From Coccinella septempunctata (taxonomy: Eukaryota; Arthropoda; Insecta; Coleoptera; Coccinellidae): a stretch of DNA of 64,000 bases. The notes under the pieces were generated by a model. It was not told where the DNA came from. It was given only the letters and a program-made list of their open reading frames with translations, and ran no database searches. A program made the translations under genes and the position numbers. Of this stretch, positions 54,417 through 64,000 are shown piece after piece. The number at the start of each line of letters is the position of its first letter. Within the stretch, counting starts at the first letter, position 1. The DNA is taken from contig NC_058191.1 in NCBI RefSeq assembly GCF_907165205.1, positions 2,420,501-2,484,500 of the forward strand, read 5' to 3'.

Positions 54417-56160
54417 TTTGTTGTGGTACAAACATTCGATGTTTCTCTGTCTAGCGCGACACTAAGGCAGTGGCGCGAAATAAATAAATTTATATAACTC
54501 CTACCTTTTTGTACGGAAAATTGACGCGACAATGATGTCAGATTCAATTGTGATTGGCGACACTAAGCAAGTATCTCACTCCAGTCTTTGGACCACAACA
54601 AATGTTTATTTTCCATTCCTTGTAATTATGTTTCTAGATTTCGACTAGGTCTAGATAAACTACAGCTCTTTCACACTGGTATTAATCTAATCAGTAACCG
54701 AATACTTAAATCGAGTGTAAATTACACCTAATGTAGAAAAGTGCTACACTTCCTATGCAAACGAAAGGACCTATACTACTCTTTAATCTTAGGACGTTGA
54801 AGGTTGTTGATGCAAATGGGAACGAAAGAGGAGAATTCGGGACGTATTGTATATTTAGAGTGATCTTCGCGTGAATATGACAAAGAAAAGGTGCATAAGT
54901 AATCTCATTCTGGATTACAATTTCCGGTCAGCTCAACACTGTTGTGAAACTATTTCAGCAGCTGCAACACTGAGCAGATTTCAATTTCCGGTGCTTCCAG
55001 GTTTTGCCGATTTTGCCAATTCACCATTCGGTATCGGGGCAAATATTCATTCGAAATAATATCCTGATATAATCACGAACACATTCAAAGAGGATATTTC
55101 CATTTATCAGCAATATTTCAAAGGATTCCTCGTTTATGGACAGTATTCCATTTAGTCATAGATCCAACTTATTTAATAATAGGTTATCTGTGATTTAATA
55201 AGGAAGCAACTGAAAATGCGAAATGAATAAAATTATATCGGACGTTTTTTTCTCGTAGAAAACAGATGAAATTAATCGATAACAGATCATCCGAATCAAA
55301 CACAGAACATTGAAATGATGTGGCCGAAAATAATTGATGAGAATGCATAATTGAAATTAAAACAGAATTATGAAAAAACACGAGTTGCTCTTGTTAAACT
55401 ACAATGAGTGTTTCGCTATCACAATACCATCTTCAGGTGGATATAAGTGAGTAAGGAGTGATTGATGTACCTTAATTGATAAAAGATAAAGGAACGTATC
55501 AATCATGTAGGTATATTTTTGTTGTAATTGTGATTTTGATTTCAGACAATTCATTAATTACTACACTACAAAAATGCCATGTCTTCAAGAAGTCTTTATA
55601 AACATCAATCACTTTTCAAGTGTATGACAGTGACCTAAGGACGTGTAAATTCAGATTCAATAGGTTTAATCATTCGATTCCTATAAAAAAAAACAGAAAG
55701 TTAGGGTTGCTATTCACAAACCTCTACTATCCTACTCTTTCGTCGAAGGTGCATAACAAATTCCTTAATGATAGATGAAAAGTAATTTAAAATAAAAATT
55801 GAACTATCAAACATTTTTCTACAAAAGAGTCAATCAATTTTCTGAGTTACTTTTTACTTACTCTGTATATAAATTTTTTCATAGAGCACAACATATTTTT
55901 CGGACTAATTACTTTTGGGATATTTTTTATCATTGGATCTTAGCTTTCATCTAATAAGCCTGTGTTTAATGTTATCATATTGAGAATAACAATTTGATTT
56001 TTTTTTCTGCTGCCTCTGCGTTGATTTGAAAACATGAAATAATGTGATGATAATACAACGAGCGAGACAGCGAGTGTTGAAGTTAGTTTCCGGCGCATTC
56101 ACCAATTTGCAATATATAAAAAATTTGAATGGTGCAAAATAGAGCGGTGTTACACTAACC
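54417..56160. other. Appl intron sequence, largely unassigned
   Basis: Only a short scrap at about 55405-55440 (TGTTTCGCTATCACAATACC) resembles sequence near 41930. No gene seen. Confidence 0.3.
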
Positions 56161-56184
56161 GCAAAGAATTTTTACGATTTTTGT

Positions 56185-56360
56185 GCCCTCGTTTCGCTCA
56201 GTTTTGCTCACCACTCAGTATATTTTGCTCACGTATGTACATCGAGCTATAGACAATTCAAAGTGCCCTGCTGGTGTAATATTACACTAGCAGGGCACCT
56301 AAACGAATCTTTCCAATATTGGTTTCATTCGAAAGCTTTCGTTTCGCTCCGTTTTGCTCA
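56185..56360. repeat. Palindrome with flanking GTTTCGCTC/GTTTTGCTCA motifs
   Basis: GTGCCCTGCTGGTGTAAT and ATTACACTAGCAGGGCAC (56263-56298) form an 18-bp stem with one mismatch and no loop. On each side lies CGTTTCGCTC followed by GTTTTGCTCA (near 56190 and 56338). Together they look like the head-to-head ends of a short repeat. Confidence 0.6.
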
Positions 56361-56619
56361 TTAATTCTTTAAATTCCACCAAATTCGCCTTTTTCATTCA
56401 AGAACTGTTGAACCAAAATGATGAAAACAGTACATAGCCTAAAAGAGAAATTTGATTTATTGGGTATAGGGGATTTGTGTAGGACAGCGTGTTGAAATAA
56501 AAACAAAAATTATCAGAAATACCATTTGTGTCGGATTATTATATGAGTAATTATTATCTGAAATTATATTAAATTATTATGTGAAACTGGCACCCCCAAA
56601 TGCGAATTTTGAAACAAAA

Positions 56620-56965
56620 ATTTCAGGGTCGTTTGTCCATCGTAGGTCCATGTTTGTTTTTTTTTCATTTGTCCAGGTACCGTTTTAGAGATAACGGGGG
56701 CAGCACCCCCAAATTGCAAAAACTTATTTTGGATGGTAGAGATTGTTTGTATAACGTAAGTCTACGTTTGTCCACCAAAGTTTTTCATTTGTCCACCCAC
56801 AGAACCTTTTATTTTCATTTGTCCAAGCGCCGTTTGAGAGATATGGAAAAATAAGTTTTTTCGGTGCATTTTCTGAGCAGGTCACCTAAATTGTGAAAAC
56901 GAGGGTAAATATCGTTTGTCCAACGTTAGTCCACTTTTTTGTCCAACCAATTTTTTTAGTTGTCC
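56620..56965 (+). repeat. Cluster of TTTGTCCA motifs
   Basis: About eight occurrences of (T)TTGTCCA with varying spacing, for example near 56627, 56672, 56768, 56790, 56819, 56910, 56938 and 56960, often preceded by CATT or CGT. Two CACCCCCAAAT words lie at the left. It could be a decayed tandem array with units of about 30-100 bp. Confidence 0.5.
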
Positions 56966-56980
56966 ACTCAAACAACCATA

Positions 56981-57535
56981 TTCTGAAAGAACAACTCTTC
57001 TAGTAATAAATCTGAGAATTTCATCCATCTCGGCGCAACCGTTCGGTCTTGACGAATTTTTAACCGAACCCATCTTTTTCAGGAATTTTCGAAGGTCAGC
57101 TTTCGAGTCATTTATCTTCCAATAAAAGTAACTGTAGATGGAAATGTGATAAATACTCTGAAGAAGCAACTCTTCTAGTAATAAATCTGAGAATTTCATC
57201 CATCTCGGCGCAACCGTTCGGTCTTGACGAATTTTTAAATAAACCCATCTTTTTTAGGATTTTTCGAAGGTCAGCTTTCGAGTCATTTATCTCTCGATAA
57301 AAGTAATCGTAGATGGAAATGTGATACATATTCTGAAAGAGCAACTTCGCTAGTAATGAATCTGAGAATTTAACCCATCTAGGTGCAACCGTTCGGTCTT
57401 GACGAATTTTTAACTTAACCTATCTTTTTCAGGATTTTTCGAAGGTCAGCTTTCGAGTCGTTTATCTCTCAATAAAAGTTACCGTAGATGGAAATGTGAT
57501 ACACATTCTGAAGGAGCAACTCTTTTAGGGTTACA
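56981..57535 (+). repeat. Tandem array, 175-bp unit, about 3.1 copies
   Basis: TAGTAATAAATCTGAGAATT starts at 57001, 57176 and (variant) 57351, and the partial fourth copy aligns at 57526: exactly 175-bp steps. Each unit contains CAACCGTTCGGTCTTGACGA and AAGGTCAGCTTTCGAGTC. Copies are about 90% alike. Open minus-strand frames through it are a side effect of the repeat. Confidence 0.92.
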
Positions 57536-57539
57536 TGTT

Positions 57540-58708
57540 TTATCCTCTAAAAGCTCTCTTCGCGATATAATATGATCAACTTGTGGCAAAGAGAATATAA
57601 TGAAAATTTCATTTCAATATTGTTATTGTTATAAGCTTATGTACCAATGCTGAATGCCCATAAAATATACTTCATATTTGCGCATTCAAACGTTTTTGTG
57701 AGACCAATATTAACTGATAGAGTTAAAAAAACAATCACCCTGTACATAATTCGTTATGATTCAGGATATAAATCTGGAATTTTATCAGAATGAAGTATGT
57801 ATCCCCGAAAATCCCTAAAAACTCTAAAAAATCATTCTTTCCCTGATTTCCATATTCATACGGACCATTTACGACTTGATTTCTTATCGTGGATCTGCAC
57901 TCCTGACGATAATTTTAGGTAAGTTTTCCTGGTATTCCGACTCTAGCCTTATCAATTTATAAGGGCGCTGCACGAACGTACAAAATGGCGATGGGTGTAG
58001 TTGGTGATAAGACCAAAGGGAGAAAACTGCAGATAAATTGGTCGACGCGAGTGTAACCCCGTATTTCGTAATGCTTGTCGTTTCTACCCCCCAAGGATGG
58101 GAACGCAAATTTTCCAAATTACATCCGGGGTGCATCCTAATCTAGTTTGGGAGTTTCCACTTCTGCGTACGTAGAAATCGTTAGAGCAGAGGGCAATTTT
58201 CCTGAAGTTACGACCTTCTGATATTGAGTCATGAAATTATGTTCGTAGACCAGGTTTCATAGTTCTGGTTAATTTGATACTCTAAAACTTCGATAATACC
58301 TCCAATTCTCTTTTATTGTTTCCTGAAAAAAACTGTTGAAATTTTACTGAACATTTTTTCTACAGTCATTATCATTGAAAAAGGCACACTAATTATCTGG
58401 AAACATTATGCTCAGCATTTGCATTCTATTAGATTCTGAACAGAACCTAAACACCTTCTCCAGAATTTCAATTTTTTCAAAATACTTCTGAAACAATCCT
58501 TTTTCTCAAGTTCAAATGTGAAAGTATTCATAAAACTTTCAAGAGGTAATAATGCTGGACCCAATTCTGGCTTATTTTTATTATATTGAGAAAAAATGCT
58601 CACAAACTATGTTTACAAAAAATATACTCGTATATCAATTACTTTACTTTCTTCGATTTTCATGAAATGTTTTAGAAACATCCAGGGTGTTTTATGAACG
58701 ATTGTACG
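57540..58708. other. Appl intron sequence, nothing recognised
   Basis: No supported gene or repeat, apart from an isolated CACCCTGTAC near 57738 of the kind found at MITE ends. Confidence 0.3.
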
Positions 58709-59849
58709 TACGAGGATATATTAAAAAATTCTTAGCCTACTATAGAACCAAACAAAATTTTTCAATGTCAAAATATTTTATTACTCAACATATTCTGCTC
58801 TTGATTGGATACATTTATTACAGCGAACCTGCAACGTCTCTAGATCTTTCAAAACAAATGTTTCAAAAATTTTTTGCATGGCAACATGAGACTTGTGTGC
58901 AGGGGCGTTGTCCTGCAAGAACAAAATACCTTTGGATAGCTTTCCGCGTCTTTTCTCTTTAATTTTTTCCCGTAGAGTGGTCAGTGATGTCGAATAGTAA
59001 TCTCCGGTTATTGTACTACCCTCATCCAAAAAATCAATCATGATTACCCCATGGCAATACCAAAAAACTGAAGCAAGAACTAAGAACTTTTGCAGCAGAT
59101 TTTTGGACACTAAACTTCTTAGGTCTTGGAGAACCAGAGTGTCGCCATTCCATCGATTGTTGCTTTGTTTCTGGATCGTAGAAGTGTTCCCAAGTCTCAT
59201 CCATAGTAACAATTCGGTTTAAGAAGTCTACTTCTTTTTTAAATCGAGCACAGATCGAACGCGATGCTTCTACCCTTGCACGCTCTTGGTCAACATTCAA
59301 ACATTTGGGGATCCATTTTGCAGCAATTTTTCTCATGTCCAAATTGACGTGAACTATATGATGAACTCGTTCGTATGAAATATTCAGTGCTTCAGATATC
59401 CGTTTTAGCCCAATTGGACGGTCTGATAAAATCATGTCATGAACTGCATCGATATTTTCGGGGACTGGCACAGAAACTGGCCTTTCCGATCGGTCATCAT
59501 CTTCAATGGAAAATTTACCTCTTTTGAATCTCGCAGTCCAATTTTTCATGGTCGCATACGAAGGACATTGATCACCAAGGGTATTAAGCGTATCGTCGTA
59601 AATCTGCTTACCTCTTAACCCTTTTAAATACAGGTACTCGATGATGGCTCGATACTCCAATTTTTCGATTTTCACAATTTCGGTGGACATCTTCTTTCTT
59701 TTAATTTATTGCGTAACTCTGGTTTACTTTTTTGACCTGAAACTTCACACTGACATTTTTAATGAGTTATTGTTCGTTGCTATGGTAACGCAATATTTTT
59801 TTATGCATGGAACTGGTCTAGGCTAACTAGATTTCAATACATCCTCGTA
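58709..59849 (-). mobile_element. Mariner element (copy 4), dead but longest frame
   Basis: Ends TACGAGGATATATTAAAAAA and complement CATCCTCGTA. From the ATG at 59690 the minus strand encodes MSTEIVKIEKLEYRAIIEYL, GDQCPSYATMKNWTARFKRG, RISEALNISYERVHHIVHVN, TMDETWEHFYDPETKQ, then a frameshift near 59090, and LQDNAPAHKSHVAMQKI. The segment with the third catalytic Asp (YSPDLAPSD) is deleted near 58860. It is the best reference here for the family's N-terminal half. Confidence 0.9.
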
Positions 59850-60807
59850 GTTTTTCGCACTGCCCCAGCTCAGATTTCAGACTCAAGTATCAAATGATAG
59901 GTACCTATTCCCATTTTCAAATTATTCATCATCATTTCATCCACCGAAGAAAAGCAGATGCTGACCATGGTTTCGGTCTCATTGGACCCCGTCAGAGCAA
60001 CACAGCATCTTCTCTGACGGAAAAACGTTTGGAATTGATGGACCCTTAATGGAAACTGGCAGACTCTTTTGAGTTTTATGATGGCAATTTCAATATGAAT
60101 ATAAATTGAAAATTTCCCGTAATTCGTCAGTATATATCAATAAGTCACTGTAGGTATTCTGATCGTAAAAAATTGAGCTCGTACAACTTCAAAAATCAAT
60201 CTCTGCTCGGTCTAGGCGGTTTTCAAAATACCCGCGAAAATAATTCCTCATTCTATTATCTAGAAAAACGGCTAGGAATTTAACACAGTTAATCTTCATA
60301 CACCCCATTAGGCTGAGCTGAACAAATGTGCGGTCCCTGATGCAGTATCCATCGTGGATAGTGATAATAAATGATTAGGGGAGATGGGGTAGCCATTTCA
60401 ATTTGAACGGGCTCATTTCAGGCAAAATGGACAATTCAGCAGGAATAATCCAAGATTTACTCATCCAACCGTCCAAAATCCCGAAATGCTGAATGGAAGA
60501 ATGGATTAATTATTCCTTGAAGTGAATTCTCATATTCATTTCCCCATCAAGATGCATACTCAGCAGGAGGAAATATTGAAGTTTCATTATCAGAAGAAAC
60601 AGAAAGAATAAGATGATAGGACTGGGAAAGTTTCAGTTAGAATAATTGTTTTTGTTCGAAACCGCCAGTTCCCTGAATAACGACATGAATAAATCAAGAA
60701 AATTATTTTGCGAAACGTAGGTATCAGTTTTTTTGTCTGTCAATATATCAAATTCTCGAATAATCTAGTCATTATTTGAAATAACTAACGAATTTGATAA
60801 ATAAACC
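59850..60807. other. Appl intron sequence, nothing recognised
   Basis: No supported gene or repeat. Confidence 0.35.
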
Positions 60808-62037
60808 TATACTTCATTCAATTTTATTTTAGCAGTCGGTTGGCCATGGAAATTTGACACATTTCACTCTGTATACTACGAAAATGTGGGGTTATGAAGC
60901 TTGTCAAAACATTTTTGGGTTTTAAATCAACGCTATGTTGCCCGTTCTACGTAAAAGTGTCTGTTATTACGTATTTTATCACAATGTCGAATTTCTTCGG
61001 AAAATATGTGACGAACATAATTGAAATTAATACAAACTGATTGAAGGCATACCATGCAGTTATTTGCATGGAAAATACAAGATACAAGAGATCAGTATAA
61101 TATCATAATATGCACTAGCTTGAGGAGAGTTAATGTTCGTTATCTTTTTTGGCTGAAGTTTGAATACGTTACATCAGTTGTAGATTTCAAAAATATTAAC
61201 CCGAAGATGAAATGCATATGATACAGTGATTGGGAATAGGTATATCCCGAAGGAATTAACAGATAATTACAAGAATGTTAAATTCTACAACAAAATCATC
61301 CTGCATCAATAAGTAAAAGGAATTGAAGGAAGATTCAAGTCAAGATGAACTTCACCTTTGAACAAAAATTTCACATGAATAAACAAGTAACAGGGCAACT
61401 TGCGCGTATTTGTGGCTATTCATCTTACATTGATGTAATAATTAGGTATTTATTAAGACATATTATTAAGACATTTACATTGTATAGGACAAGTCAAATG
61501 AAAAATAGAAAAATCCATTTTAGGGAACTTATTCTCCGATGACATTTATCGAAAATCCTGTAGTAAACTTTTCGCATTAATTCACTCAAACATAAAATTC
61601 TCAAATGCCACCACTTTTTTGGGTCTCCCAATAGAAGAAAATTCTTTGTCATCCACTTCATTCACAATCTTTCTAATTGTGGAAATATTCAGCTGAAATA
61701 CAAGTCGTTTAGATTCAGATAAAACATTATATAAATTCTCTTACATTGAATATGTTCGCTACCGTCTGACGTATTGTGGATTTTAGAATATCAGGGTATA
61801 ACTATTTCAATGAGCGGACCTGAATTCCAAATAGCACTTTCTGAAACCCTGTCTCTTTTTTCAATCACTTCTGGCATTTTCGAATTTTCGTAATAAAAAT
61901 TGATATTAGTTGTGGCAACGGCGTTATGACATTAACGACATTTCATGAGTGCCAACCTAACTTCGTTCTAGTTACAAAAACTTGAGAAAATTATTTCATG
62001 GCCAACCGACTGCTAAAATAAATTTGAATGAAGTATA
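60808..62037. mobile_element. 1.23-kb TIR element (copy 2)
   Basis: Same ends and interior as 33915-35149: TATACTTCATTCAATTTTAT, TTTAGCAGTCGGTTGGCCAT at the left, and the inverse at the right. Shared interior text includes AAATGTGGGGTTATGAAGCT and ATTAACCCGAAGATGAAATG. The two copies look roughly 90% alike, with small indels, and lie in the same orientation. Confidence 0.82.
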
Positions 62038-62702
62038 TCTATCCATCGTTTCACTTATTGACGATTGGTAACCAAGGGTAACCATTCTAAAATATATCTA
62101 CAGGTGGATCATAGAAACGAGATATCACATGCATTTTCTATCTTCAGTAGGTAAATGAAACAATGGATTAATAGGATTATTGAAAACGGCAGTTTTCCAG
62201 TTTCTCTAACAAAAGTGTAGCGCAAAAGAAGAACGATTTGTTATTACAACAGTTCCTGTAATGATTACATTTCAGTCTAGCTGCATCAACAAAATATTGT
62301 TTCCCTATAACAGGAATCCATTATAGAGAATACCAAAGTTTTGGTTTCTGCAAACCCTTCATTTCTTCCTGTTCACACAACATACTCCAGTTCGACAGGA
62401 ATCGAAATGTTGGGTCGACAGTATGTTTCCAGTTTCTCTTACAAAAGTAGTTTTTATGTAACAGGATTTCAATTTACAGGCAATTCCAGTATACAATTTT
62501 TTTTAGTGTTTTCTGAAAGGCTTGGTTGACCTGCATTTACCGTTAGGCTATGGCCAACGTCTCATGAAACACCTTGTATATCGATACAATTAATTTGGGT
62601 AAAATTGCATACTGTGTGTTTCATTGAGAGATTCTTGGTCTTTTCTGTCACACTAATATTAGAGTTGATTCAATTACGTATAATGCAAGGAGAGGTACTT
62701 AC
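62038..62702. other. Appl intron sequence, nothing recognised
   Basis: No exon-like frame with matching phases; an isolated AACACCTTGTATA near 62570 resembles a MITE end. Confidence 0.35.
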
Positions 62703-62847
62703 CTAAGCATCTGAAGGGTTTCACCCATCGTGCTGTTTTACATTTTCCATTGCCCTGTGAAGCAGCCGAGCCTACTTTGCACCACGAGCCAATTTTCAAA
62801 TAATGACTGCTTTCGACTATATTAGTAATATCCCTCTTTGGATATAT
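62703..62847 (-). CDS. Appl: Appl E1 domain, growth-factor-like subdomain exon
   Basis: A 145-nt exon with acceptor ATTATTTTCAG (AG at 62849-62848) in phase 0 and donor TTAG followed by GTAAGT, leaving one base (G) that completes GAG with the next exon. It encodes IYPKRDITNIVESSHYLKIG, SWCKVGSAASQGNGKCKTAR and WVKPFRCL. YPKRDITNIVES...WC...KPFRCLEG is the last part of the E1 growth-factor-like domain, nearly invariant in insect APPL. The GSAASQGNG loop looks somewhat extended. The signal peptide and first E1 exon(s) must lie beyond the window end. Confidence 0.96.
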
Positions 62848-63902
62848 CTGAAAATAATTAAAATCGGTCAATTACGATATTTATTCGATAAAATTGTGAA
62901 ATTGGTCACACACATGATTAGGTCATAACTTTTCTATACACAGGGCCATCAATATGTGTATCCTCATTCAGGCCATTATTGCAATGAAAATTGTAGACAG
63001 AATATGATTGATGACGAAATTAGTTTGCACTATTTGGTATCGCAATTTGAAATGAGAAAGAGTTACCCCAGTCAAAAGGGATGAAAACTTACATGTAATT
63101 TCACTTTCGAATCAAATGTAACATTTGAGAATTCGTCAAGACCGAACGGTTGTACTATGCTCAATAAAATTTCGAGATTTATTGCCAGAAGAGCTGCCTT
63201 TTCAGGATATGTATGAGATGTAGATCTACTATAATTTTTCTGGGATATAAGCTTATCGCAAATGGACCTTCGAAAAAACTTTTCGAGTTAAAAATTCGTC
63301 CAGTATGAAAGGTTACACCGAATTTGATGAAATTTGAAGAGAAGTTGCGTTTTGAGAACTTGAGAGAAATATTTTTTCGAATATCGAAATGGAAAAACTC
63401 AATGTCATCTAGCCATGAGAAAAAAAGTGGAAAGCCCTATCTTAAAATCTAGTAGACCGATTTGAACGAAAATATGTAGGTCATTTTTGATCAGTTGACT
63501 TTGACAGGACCGCTGAGGGACAAGCAAGTTTTGGTCGAGTTTATGTATTTGTGTTTTCGAATGATTTTTTGCAACAATTTAAATAAATACCTATTCTTAG
63601 AAAATGTCGTTCCAGGAATATTATTTATCCTTCAGTGGTGATATGAAATTGAGGTATGATAGAAAACTGACTCCTATTGACAATATTGTCTCCTACAATT
63701 TGAAGTTTTGCGATCATAAATATCATCCGAAATGTTCTATTGATTCATTTGATGACGATAACGCTTAATGATCTCAAGATTTCCTAGAAATCGTAAGCAC
63801 AGGAAAGAGGGTATGAACAATTTTAGAATACTTTCTTATTTATGATGTCGTTGAAAATAAAAAAATCAAGAAGAAAGACTTGCGAAGGTGTACCTTTTTC
63901 CA
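62848..63902. repeat. Appl intron with diverged inverse copies of the 175-bp unit
   Basis: At 63128-63220, GAATTCGTCAAGACCGAACG, then GTT, matches the minus strand of the 56981-57535 unit. A second, more diverged unit follows to about 63370 (TTAAAAATTCGTCC, GAAATTTGAAGAGAAGTTGC). The rest is unassigned. Confidence 0.55.
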
Positions 63903-64000
63903 TACAGGATGAGTCTTTGACTCGTACAAATATTTTAACACAAGATTCTTGAGGTCAAAAGAGACACTTTTTTCCCCTACCATTTTTCGGCTCATTTTAA
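63903..64000 (+). repeat. GAGTC-TIR MITE, cut by the window end
   Basis: TACAGGATGAGTCTTTGACT, CGTACAAATATTTT, and then TTCTTGAGGTCAAAAG match the left end of 37308-38022. The element continues past 64000. Confidence 0.75.

Noticed and set aside
56981..57535. Regularly spaced repeats, possible CRISPR array
   Set aside because: Units are contiguous 175-bp tandem copies without repeat/spacer alternation, in an insect intron.
15343..62702. A Kunitz protease-inhibitor exon or amyloid-beta sequence in Appl
   Set aside because: No Kunitz Cys pattern was found between the acidic and E2 exons, and the juxtamembrane sequence is of insect type.
1..64000. A bacterial or phage-like defence or biosynthetic system
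   Set aside because: All coding regions recognised are insect genes or eukaryotic transposons; there are no operons or ribosome-binding-site-led gene runs.

Overview
This window is AT-rich animal DNA, almost certainly from an insect. It has split genes with GT/AG introns, AATAAA polyadenylation signals, and very dense transposable-element debris (Tc1/mariner, Jockey and other LINEs, many TIR/MITE families, one tRNA-type SINE). The protein that dates the locus best is Appl, the insect amyloid-precursor-protein-like gene. The order of insect cannot be fixed from the sequence alone; the repeat style would suit a beetle, but that is a guess.

Layout. 0-0.5 kb: a SINE. 0.6-4.6 kb (minus strand): the 3' part of an aldose 1-epimerase (galactose mutarotase) gene in two exons, whose intron holds a dead Tc1-like transposon ending only 18 bases from the splice donor. 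6.3-6.5 kb (minus): a small terminal exon of an unidentified gene with its own polyA signal. 7.1-7.9 kb (plus): a compact gene resembling MEA1. 8-12.8 kb: MITEs and other repeats, then a LINE RNase H remnant. 12.8-15.1 kb: a repeat-poor stretch that may be the Appl 3' UTR or flank. 15.1-62.8 kb (minus): seven coding exons of Appl, whose lengths total 2007 nt (an exact multiple of three) and whose splice phases agree at every junction. They run from the growth-factor-like domain (62.8 kb) through the CuBD-type domain (30.9 kb), acidic region (28.3 kb), E2 (25.9-24.8 kb) and juxtamembrane exon (23.6 kb) to the transmembrane/NPTY tail (15.3 kb). The signal peptide and first E1 exon(s) lie beyond 64 kb.

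The Appl introns are where the mobile elements accumulate. The last intron holds a complete Jockey-type LINE with two intact ORFs and a 13-bp target duplication, inserted into an older LINE. The 31.7-kb intron holds four mariner copies (all defective), two copies of a 1.23-kb TIR element, a 1.04-kb near-perfect palindrome, three further LINE remnants, several MITEs and a 175-bp tandem array. Introns near the E2 exons carry a LINE remnant and a Harbinger-like MITE nested inside another MITE.

I see no CRISPR array, operon, defence system or prokaryotic cassette, and no rRNA or functional tRNA gene. The interest lies in the nested and rearranged transposons, their closeness to splice sites, and two or three small coding-looking segments I could not name. 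All similarity statements come from reading the sequence by eye; no alignment or database search was run.
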